From Planococcus glaciei (lineage in GTDB: Bacteria; Bacillota; Bacilli; Bacillales_A; Planococcaceae), in NCBI RefSeq assembly GCF_900099655.1, contig NZ_FNDC01000018.1, positions 1 through 64,000 of the forward strand: DNA of 64,000 nt, read 5' to 3'. A program made the position numbers and the translations under genes. The notes under the pieces are model-generated. The model did no database searches and was not told where the DNA came from. It worked only from the letters and a program-made list of their open reading frames with translations. This document shows positions 57,476 through 64,000 of the stretch, piece by piece. Position 1 is the stretch's first letter, and every line of letters begins with the position of its first letter.

Positions 57476-58579
57476 TTATCCATTCATTGAGGCTTGGCGG
57501 CCTTCACGAGGTTTCGCAAAAATCATGCGCCCTGCAGAAGTCTGCAGCACACTCGTCACAGTCACATCTATAGCCTGCCCAATATACCCTTTTCCATCTT
57601 CAATAACAATCATTGTACCATCATCCAAATACGCCACGCCTTGATTTTGCTCTTTGCCGTCTTTAATGACCACTACATGCATGTCTTCACCCGGGATAAC
57701 CACAGGTTTTACCGCATTGGCCAAATCATTGATATTTAAAACAGGAACATTGTGCAATTCGCAGACTTTATTCAAGTTAAAATCATTGGTGACCACTTGG
57801 CCGCCCATTTTCTTCGCCGCGCGCATCAGTTTCAAGTCCACTTCACTGACTTCATCAAAATTTTCTTCCGTAATCATAATAGCACCTTCGCGCTCACTTT
57901 GGAGGCGTTTTAAAATATCCAAGCCGCGCCGGCCGCGCGTCCGCTTCAACGTATCGGAAGAATCGGCAATGTGCTGCAGTTCCGACAGTACGAATTGGGG
58001 TACCACAAACGTGCCTTCCATGAACCCGGTAGCGGAGATGTCGGCAATCCGGCCATCAATGATCACACTGGTATCGAGCAGTTTATACGAAACTTTTTCA
58101 ACAGGCGGTGCTTCAATTTCCGTTTTCTTATTTGCCGAAACCAATCTTTGGGGAGTGAGCATCGAAATGATCTCTTCCCGCTTTTGGAATCCTACGGCAA
58201 AACCCAAATATCCGAGTACAACGGATAAAATAATTGGTGCGGCTGTAGCAACGATTGGAATATCAATGGTATTCAAAGCAAATCCGATTAGAAACGCAAC
58301 GACCAACCCAATGATGAGTCCGATTGTCCCGAACAATAAATCCGGTGTCGGGGCATGAAGCAGCTTTTCTTCCATCCACTTCATAAACTTCACAATTAAA
58401 TCCGCAAATAATAAAGACAATACAAAGAAAATAAGCGCGCCGATTAAGGCTGAAACGATTGCATTATTGATCCAGGGGCTGTCGGGAATAGGGATAAGTT
58501 CAAATACGTAAGGAAAAAATATGATTCCAACTGCAGCGCCAATCAGCAAAAACAAAATCTGGATAATCTTTTTTAACAT
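57476..58579 (-). CDS. yacL: PIN/TRAM-domain membrane protein (YacL type)
   Basis: 367 residues from ATG 58579, directly behind AAAAAGGAGG. About four transmembrane helices (2-25, 33-57, 80-103, 106-130), then a PIN nuclease-like domain (YKLLDTSVIIDGRIADI at about 174-190, GQVVTNDFNLNKV) and a C-terminal TRAM domain (GQAIDVTVTSVLQTSAGRMI). Function unsettled in the family. In B. subtilis it lies after disA; here disA is missing and radA is its upstream neighbour. Confidence 0.9.
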   Translation of the reverse strand: MLKKIIQILFLLIGAAVGIIFFPYVFELIPIPDSPWINNAIVSALIGALIFFVLSLLFADLIVKFMKWMEEKLLHAPTPDLLFGTIGLIIGLVVAFLIGFALNTIDIPIVATAAPIILSVVLGYLGFAVGFQKREEIISMLTPQRLVSANKKTEIEAPPVEKVSYKLLDTSVIIDGRIADISATGFMEGTFVVPQFVLSELQHIADSSDTLKRTRGRRGLDILKRLQSEREGAIMITEENFDEVSEVDLKLMRAAKKMGGQVVTNDFNLNKVCELHNVPVLNINDLANAVKPVVIPGEDMHVVVIKDGKEQNQGVAYLDDGTMIVIEDGKGYIGQAIDVTVTSVLQTSAGRMIFAKPREGRQASMNG

Positions 58580-58654
58580 AGACTCCACCTCCTTTTTTAT
58601 AATTATACACATTTTGCATGAGAAAGGCTTTCAGGACCCTTGTTAGAATAAGGA

Positions 58655-58682
58655 AAAGAAAAAGGAGGCACCAAGTGCCCCC
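58655..58682 (-). terminator. Terminator after radA
   Basis: GGGGGCAC / GTGCCTCC, 8 bp with a 3-base loop, then TTTTTCTTTT, starting at the radA stop codon. A TATAAT at 58607-58602 before yacL may be the next promoter, though no good -35 is present. Confidence 0.8.
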
Positions 58683-60059
58683 TCATTGTGGAAAAATTTC
58701 TTTTAATGCATCATTTACACTTTCAACGCCAATGACCCGAATGCCTTCCGGATAATCCCAGCCGCCTAAGTTGGAAGCAGGAACAATCGCGCGTTTAAAC
58801 CCAAGTTTTGCTGCTTCCTGGACCCGCTGTTCAATCCGCGAGACCCGGCGCACTTCACCTGTCAGCCCGACTTCGCCGATGATGCAGTCATACACATTCG
58901 GCGCTTTATCGCGGTAGCTTGAAACAATACTTGCAAGCACCGCCAAATCGATTGCCGGTTCGTCAAGCTTCACGCCGCCGGCCACTTTGATATAAGCATC
59001 CTGTGCCTGCAAAAGCATGCCTGCGCGTTTTTCCAGCACCGCCATGATCAGCGAAACACGGTTTTGATCAATTCCTGTTGCCATCCGTTTGGGATAGTTG
59101 AAGCTTGAAGGCGTAACCAGTGCCTGAATCTCCACGAGAATCGGACGGGTCCCTTCCATCGAAGCGACAACCGTTGACCCTGCTGCACCGCTCGACCGCT
59201 CCTGCAAAAACAGCTCCGACGGATTCAAGACTTCTTTCAAGCCGCTTTGCAGCATTTCAAAAATCGCAATTTCATTCGTTGAACCAAAGCGGTTTTTCAC
59301 GCTGCGCAAAATACGGTACGTATGATGGCGCTCGCCTTCAAAATAAAGCACGGTATCCACCATATGCTCAAGAATCCGCGGCCCGGCAATCTGCCCTTCT
59401 TTCGTAACGTGGCCAACCAGGAAAATCGCGATATTTTTTGTTTTCGCAATGCGCATCAATTCTGCTGTACTTTCCCGGACTTGCGTCACGCTTCCCGGTG
59501 CTGAAGTCACTTCCGGGTGATGGACCGTTTGGATAGAGTCGACCACTACAAAATCAGGCGCTACTTCTTCTATGGTATGGTGAATCAATTCCAGATTGGT
59601 TTCTGCATAGATATACAATTCCGAAGAAGACGCATCCAATCGTTCTGCACGCAACTTGGTCTGGCGGATGGATTCCTCTCCTGAAATATACAAGACGCGG
59701 CTGCCGCTATTGGCCAGCATTGCCGAAACTTGAAGCAGCAAGGTGGATTTCCCGATTCCCGGGTCTCCACCGATCAATACCAGTGAACCCGGCACAATGC
59801 CGCCGCCAAGCACGCGGTTCAGCTCGCCCATTTTCGTCTCTACGCGCGGTTCTTCCTGGGTTTTAATCGAGTTGATCGGTGTCGCTTTTTGGGAAACAGT
59901 AGCGGAATGCTGGAAGGCACCGCGCGTTCCTTTAGGAGCTGCCACTTCTACTTCCTCGACCATTTGGTTCCACTCGCCGCATCCAGGGCATTTGCCCATC
60001 CATTTCACTGACTCATAACCGCACGATTGGCAAATAAACTTCGTTTTTTTCTTAGCCAT
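58683..60059 (-). CDS. radA: DNA repair protein RadA (Sms)
   Basis: 458 residues. N-terminal zinc finger C10, C13, C24, C27; RecA-like core with Walker [10 protein letters not shown] (98-106) and the RadA-specific KNRFG (255-259); C-terminal Lon-protease-like domain with [19 protein letters not shown] branch-migrating helicase in recombination. GGAGG ahead of ATG. Confidence 0.97.
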   Translation of the reverse strand: MAKKKTKFICQSCGYESVKWMGKCPGCGEWNQMVEEVEVAAPKGTRGAFQHSATVSQKATPINSIKTQEEPRVETKMGELNRVLGGGIVPGSLVLIGGDPGIGKSTLLLQVSAMLANSGSRVLYISGEESIRQTKLRAERLDASSSELYIYAETNLELIHHTIEEVAPDFVVVDSIQTVHHPEVTSAPGSVTQVRESTAELMRIAKTKNIAIFLVGHVTKEGQIAGPRILEHMVDTVLYFEGERHHTYRILRSVKNRFGSTNEIAIFEMLQSGLKEVLNPSELFLQERSSGAAGSTVVASMEGTRPILVEIQALVTPSSFNYPKRMATGIDQNRVSLIMAVLEKRAGMLLQAQDAYIKVAGGVKLDEPAIDLAVLASIVSSYRDKAPNVYDCIIGEVGLTGEVRRVSRIEQRVQEAAKLGFKRAIVPASNLGGWDYPEGIRVIGVESVNDALKEIFPQ

Positions 60060-60078
60060 GTGTGGCCTCCTTTTCCAA

Positions 60079-60110
60079 ATAAAAACGCCCGCCGAAGTCC
60101 GGCGAGCGGA
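60079..60110 (-). terminator. rho-independent terminator after clpC
   Basis: CGCTCGCCG / CGGCGGGCG (one G-U) with a 5-base loop, followed by TTTTTATTT. Ends the ctsR-type stress operon. Confidence 0.85.
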
Positions 60111-60123
60111 TTGTTTAACTTAT

Positions 60124-62571
60124 TTATTTTGTTTCAGTTGCAATCGGTTCTTTCGTACGGACCACAAAATCATCATCTTCGACATCAAACACAATTCGTT
60201 GACCCGCAATGGCTGTTCCTTTTAACAATTCTTCAGACAAACGGTCTTCGACATGTTTTTGAAGTGCACGGCGAAGTGGACGTGCTCCGTATTCAGGATC
60301 ATACCCTTCTTGTGCCACTTTTTCAAGCGCTGCTTCTGTCAATTCCAAATCGATGTTTTGCTCTTTCAAACGATCCGTCAATTGTTTCGACATCAAGTTC
60401 ACAATCTCTCTCAAGTTCTCTCTTTCAAGTGAGTGGAACACGATCATGTCATCGATACGGTTCAAGAACTCAGGGCGGAAGGCTTTTTTCAACTCAGCCA
60501 ACATTTTGCCTTTCATGTCTTTGTAATCCGTTTTCGCATCTTCCAAGTTGAAACCAACGTATTTGTTGTATTTCAGCTCTTCAGCACCAACGTTTGAAGT
60601 CATGATAATCACGGTATTGCGGAAATCGACTCTGCGCCCTTTGGAGTCTGTCAAACGGCCATCTTCAAGCACTTGCAATAGAATGTTGAAGACATCCGGA
60701 TGCGCTTTTTCAATTTCATCTAGCAAGACGACGGAATAAGGTTTTCTGCGGACTTTTTCAGTCAGCTGACCGCCTTCTTCATAACCGACATAACCTGGAG
60801 GCGATCCGACAAGGCGTGACGTCGAATGTCTTTCCATGTACTCGGACATATCAATGCGGATCATTGCGTCTTCATCGCCGAACATCGATTCAGCAAGTGC
60901 ACGGGCAAGTTCTGTTTTACCAACACCAGTAGGCCCAAGGAAGATGAACGAACCAATTGGACGTTTCGGATCTTTCAATCCGGCACGCGCGCGGCGAATC
61001 GCTTTTGAAATCGACGTTACCGCTTCTTCCTGGCCAATTACGCGGTTGTGAAGAATTTCTTCCAAGTTCAACAGTTTCTCAGACTCGGTTTGCGCCAGCT
61101 TGGAAACCGGAATGCCAGTCCACATCGATACCACTTTCGCAATGTCCTCGACTGTTACTTCAGATTCTTCTTTGCCTTGCTTTTCTTTCCATTCTTTTTT
61201 CGTTTTATCCAATTGATCTTTTAATTTTTGTTCAGCATCGCGCAAAGAAGCTGCCTTTTCAAACTCTTGGCTTTGCACTGCTTCGTTTTTCTCAGAACGG
61301 GCTGCATCCAGCTTTGCTTCAAGCTCTTTCAAATCTGGTGGAGTGGTATATGAGCGAAGTCTTACTTTAGAACCTGCTTCATCGATCAAGTCAATCGCTT
61401 TATCCGGCAAGAACCGGTCCGAAATGTAACGGTCGGACATTTTTGCTGCCGCTTCAATCGCTTCATCCGTAATTTTCACCCGGTGATGCGCTTCGTAACG
61501 GTCGCGAAGCCCTCTAATAATCAAGATTGTTTCGTCTACTGACGGCTCATCTACTTGAATCGGCTGGAAACGGCGTTCAAGAGCTGCATCTTTTTCAATG
61601 TATTTGCGGTATTCATCTAATGTTGTCGCACCAATACATTGCAGTTCGCCGCGTGAAAGAGAAGGTTTTAAGATGTTTGATGCGTCAATCGCACCTTCTG
61701 CTCCCCCTGCACCGATCAATGTATGCAACTCATCGATAAAGAGAATGACATTGCCGGCTTGGCGAATTTCGTCCATCACTTTTTTCAGGCGATCTTCAAA
61801 TTCTCCGCGGTATTTGGTACCTGCAACGACAGTTCCCATATCCAGCACCATCACGCGTTTGTCGCGTAAAGTTTCCGGCACTTCATTGTTAACAATTTGC
61901 TGTGCCAATCCTTCAGCAATCGCTGTCTTACCGACACCAGGTTCACCGATTAGTACCGGGTTGTTTTTCGTACGGCGGCTCAACACTTCAATAACACGCG
62001 TAATTTCCTGGCTCCTTCCGATAACCGGATCCAAGCTTCCTTCACGTGCCACTTGAGTCAAATCACGAGCTAAACCATCTAAAGTTGGCGTGTTGGCAGA
62101 AGCATTCGGGCTGCTTCCAGTAGATGCCTGCTCATTGCTACCTAGCAATTGCAAGACTTGCTGACGCGCTTTGTTCAAGCTGACGCCGGCATTTCCTAAT
62201 ACACGTGCCGCTACGCCTTCACCTTCACGGATCAACGCAAGCAGTAAATGTTCGGTTCCGATATAAGAATGGCCCAATTTGCGTGACTCATCTACAGACA
62301 GTTCAATTACTTTTTTAGCTCGAGGTGTATAGTGAACGATTGGGCCGACATCTTTTTCGCCGACGCCTACAAGCTCTTTAACGCCTTCTTCGATCAACTG
62401 CGTATTAACTTCGATTGCCTCTAAAGCTTTAGCAGCAATGCCGCCGCCTTCACGAATTAAACCAAGCAAAATATGCTCTGTTCCAATTGATTCATGTTTC
62501 ATGCGAATAGCTTCTTCTTGAGCTAATTGAAGCACTTTTTGTGCGCGTTGTGTAAATCGATTAAACATCAT
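60124..62571 (-). CDS. clpC: AAA+ chaperone-unfoldase ClpC
   Basis: 815 residues. Two N-terminal Clp repeats ([18 protein letters not shown] from 5), first AAA module with GEPGVGKTA (about 205-213), a middle coiled coil of UVR type ([18 protein letters not shown], about 420-437), second AAA module with GPTGVGKTE (about 546-554), and the ClpP-binding loop YVGFN. Works with ClpP and adaptor McsB on arginine-phosphorylated proteins. ATG overlaps the mcsB stop by 4 bases. Confidence 0.98.
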   Translation of the reverse strand: MMFNRFTQRAQKVLQLAQEEAIRMKHESIGTEHILLGLIREGGGIAAKALEAIEVNTQLIEEGVKELVGVGEKDVGPIVHYTPRAKKVIELSVDESRKLGHSYIGTEHLLLALIREGEGVAARVLGNAGVSLNKARQQVLQLLGSNEQASTGSSPNASANTPTLDGLARDLTQVAREGSLDPVIGRSQEITRVIEVLSRRTKNNPVLIGEPGVGKTAIAEGLAQQIVNNEVPETLRDKRVMVLDMGTVVAGTKYRGEFEDRLKKVMDEIRQAGNVILFIDELHTLIGAGGAEGAIDASNILKPSLSRGELQCIGATTLDEYRKYIEKDAALERRFQPIQVDEPSVDETILIIRGLRDRYEAHHRVKITDEAIEAAAKMSDRYISDRFLPDKAIDLIDEAGSKVRLRSYTTPPDLKELEAKLDAARSEKNEAVQSQEFEKAASLRDAEQKLKDQLDKTKKEWKEKQGKEESEVTVEDIAKVVSMWTGIPVSKLAQTESEKLLNLEEILHNRVIGQEEAVTSISKAIRRARAGLKDPKRPIGSFIFLGPTGVGKTELARALAESMFGDEDAMIRIDMSEYMERHSTSRLVGSPPGYVGYEEGGQLTEKVRRKPYSVVLLDEIEKAHPDVFNILLQVLEDGRLTDSKGRRVDFRNTVIIMTSNVGAEELKYNKYVGFNLEDAKTDYKDMKGKMLAELKKAFRPEFLNRIDDMIVFHSLERENLREIVNLMSKQLTDRLKEQNIDLELTEAALEKVAQEGYDPEYGARPLRRALQKHVEDRLSEELLKGTAIAGQRIVFDVEDDDFVVRTKEPIATETK

Positions 62572-63659
62572 GCGAATTCCTCTCCTTCATAGGTTGCATT
62601 TTCTTTATTCAAACGCTCGCGGAATAATTTCGCGCGGGCAACATCACGTTCTTTGGGCTGCAGCGGTTTTCCAGCATATTGCTGAAGAAACGCCGGCTGC
62701 ATAAAAATCATTAATTCATTCAGAATGGACATGTCCATATCTTTAATCATTTTTAAATCAATGCCTAAGCGGACATCCGACAAACAAGTTGCTGCTTCTT
62801 CCGTAGACAATAAACGGGAATGGGTCAGTGTTCCAAGAGACCGGTAAATCCGGTCCTCTAAAGCAAGAGGAGAATTGTTTAAAATAGCTTCTCTAGCTAA
62901 CCGCTCCTGGTGAATAATCTGTTCGGTCATATTCTGCAAATCCTGTAAAATATCATATTCCGACTTCCCAAGAGTCATTTGGTTGGAAATTTGATAGACA
63001 TTGCCTAGAGCTTCACTGCCTTCTCCGTAAATACCTCTTACGACCATTCCTAAACGTGAAATTGCTGGAATAATGCGCGTAATCTGATGGGACATCGTCA
63101 AGGCCGGCAAATGCAGCATAACAGAAGCTCTCATTCCTGTTCCGGTATTCGTAGGGCAGCTGGTCAAATAACCGAACTTTTCATGGAAGGCATAAGAGAG
63201 ATTTTTTTCCAGCAAAGAATCCAATTGGTTGGCTGCCTGATAAGCTTCTTGCAAATGGAACCCCGACTGCAGACTTTGTATCCGCAAATGGTCCTCTTCA
63301 TTGACCATGACACTAAGCTCTTCATTTTCTGACAGCAGGACTGATCCTGAATGTGTACCATTTGCCAAGTAGGGGCTGATCAAGTGTTTCTCAACCAATA
63401 CTTCCCTTTGCAGCTTAGGGGTTTCCTGTATATTAATATGTGTAAACGAATGATTCAACTCATGTGCTTTATCAAGGAGAACAGAAGACACTTCTTTATC
63501 CACTTTCAGTGCCTCATCTTCAGAAAACGAATAAGGGAATTTAAAGTCACTTAAATTGCGTGCCAGCCGGATGCGTGTGCTCATGGCAATATCGACATTT
63601 TCGCCATCATTTGCCATCCAACTGCTGGCTCTAGGCTGCAAAAAACGTTCAATTGCCAT
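62568..63659 (-). CDS. mcsB: Protein-arginine kinase McsB
   Basis: 363 residues from ATG 63659 ([15 protein letters not shown]), 8 bases after AAGGAGG; the ATG six codons upstream overlaps it. Phosphagen-kinase fold: [16 protein letters not shown] (about 27-42), NEEDHLRIQ (about 121-129), [13 protein letters not shown] (about 164-176), [20 protein letters not shown]. Marks proteins for ClpCP and inactivates CtsR. Overlaps mcsA by 11 bases. Confidence 0.95.
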   Translation of the reverse strand: MAIERFLQPRASSWMANDGENVDIAMSTRIRLARNLSDFKFPYSFSEDEALKVDKEVSSVLLDKAHELNHSFTHINIQETPKLQREVLVEKHLISPYLANGTHSGSVLLSENEELSVMVNEEDHLRIQSLQSGFHLQEAYQAANQLDSLLEKNLSYAFHEKFGYLTSCPTNTGTGMRASVMLHLPALTMSHQITRIIPAISRLGMVVRGIYGEGSEALGNVYQISNQMTLGKSEYDILQDLQNMTEQIIHQERLAREAILNNSPLALEDRIYRSLGTLTHSRLLSTEEAATCLSDVRLGIDLKMIKDMDMSILNELMIFMQPAFLQQYAGKPLQPKERDVARAKLFRERLNKENATYEGEEFA

Positions 63660-64000
63660 CCGGGACACCTCCTTCAAGCTGAAGGTTTAATTCTTTGATT
63701 TCATCGCGGAATTTTGCTGCTTCTTCAAAATTCTCATTTTGAATTGAAACGTGCATGAGCTTTCTTAATTCTTCTATCTCTTTTCGTATCTTTAATGTGC
63801 TGCCATAAGAAGCAGGAATTTTTCCGGCATGTTCAAAATTACTATTGTGAAGCCGTTTAAAAATGTTTTCTAGTTGTGGTTCAAAGGCTTCATAACAAGT
63901 TGCACAACCGAATTTTCCCAGCTCCAAAAACTTTGTGAAAGTAAATCCGCAAGAAGGACAAACCGCCACTTCTTTTTTCACTGGACTTACTGAGGTTTGC
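63649..64000 (-). CDS. mcsA: McsA, activator of McsB kinase (partial)
   Basis: C-terminal part only; the frame stays open to the right edge, so the N-terminus is outside the window. A GTG at 63981 would be only an internal start. Visible: a zinc module CPSCGFTF...GCATCYEAF and a C-terminal UVR motif (IQNENFEEAAKFRDEIKELN). In B. subtilis McsA has two such zinc modules and stimulates McsB; ctsR would be expected upstream. Confidence 0.92.
   Translation of the reverse strand, partial: QTSVSPVKKEVAVCPSCGFTFTKFLELGKFGCATCYEAFEPQLENIFKRLHNSNFEHAGKIPASYGSTLKIRKEIEELRKLMHVSIQNENFEEAAKFRDEIKELNLQLEGGVPDGN

Noticed and set aside
57654-58358. 234-codon plus-strand frame opposite yacL
   Set aside because: Serine/threonine-rich composition typical of antisense frames; yacL has clear PIN and TRAM features.

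Overview
The window is one continuous stretch of core chromosome from a Gram-positive Bacillota. Every gene I can support lies on the minus strand, so the natural reading direction is from 64000 down to 1. Gene order, ribosome binding sites (AGGAGG type), protein sequences and the 5' end of a 16S rRNA gene (V1 stem) fit a Planococcaceae/Caryophanaceae member, most likely Planococcus or a close relative. The genus is an inference from sequence style and from the absence of several sporulation genes that relatives carry at these positions. It was not checked against a database.

Layout in transcription order: mcsA (cut by the window end)-mcsB-clpC stress operon; radA; yacL-ispD-ispF-gltX; a cysteine T-box leader followed by cysE-cysS-mrnC-rlmB-rae1-sigH; rpmG-secE-nusG; rplK-rplA; an L10 leader with rplJ-rplL; a YbxB-type methyltransferase; rpoB-rpoC; an L7Ae-like protein, rpsL, rpsG, fusA and tuf (str operon). 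Next comes an 11-kb block that is not part of the usual ribosomal cluster: ilvE, an isoleucine-type T-box, ilvB-ilvN-ilvC-leuA-leuB-leuC-leuD and a Na+/H+ antiporter-family gene. The ribosomal cluster then resumes with the S10-spc-alpha genes from rpsJ to rplQ, followed by ecfA1-ecfA2-ecfT-truA, an L13 leader with rplM-rpsI, salA (mrp), kbaA and finally an rrn promoter, leader and the first 147 nt of 16S rRNA.

Functionally the window holds most of the transcription and translation machinery (RNA polymerase core, 31 ribosomal proteins, EF-G, EF-Tu, IF-1, NusG, SecE/SecY), two aminoacyl-tRNA synthetases, rRNA and mRNA maturation enzymes, the complete branched-chain amino acid pathway from acetolactate onwards, cysteine supply, two MEP isoprenoid enzymes and the McsAB-ClpC protein quality-control system. 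Control is mostly by leader RNAs: two T-boxes, the L10 and L13 leaders, and several uncharacterised hairpin leaders.

The best leads are what is missing or displaced compared with Bacillus subtilis (gene order recalled, not searched): disA absent between radA and yacL; map absent and a KOW-type gene apparently decayed between adk and infA; cwlD, gerD and pdaB absent around salA-kbaA although kbaA and sigH remain; and the ilv-leu operon sitting between tuf and rpsJ. I found no phage, transposase, CRISPR array or defence system, and nothing I would call a wholly new multi-gene system. The most novel items are regulatory: a nested hairpin/terminator ahead of ecfA1, a nusG leader with a distant Shine-Dalgarno, and unexplained intergenic inverted repeats.
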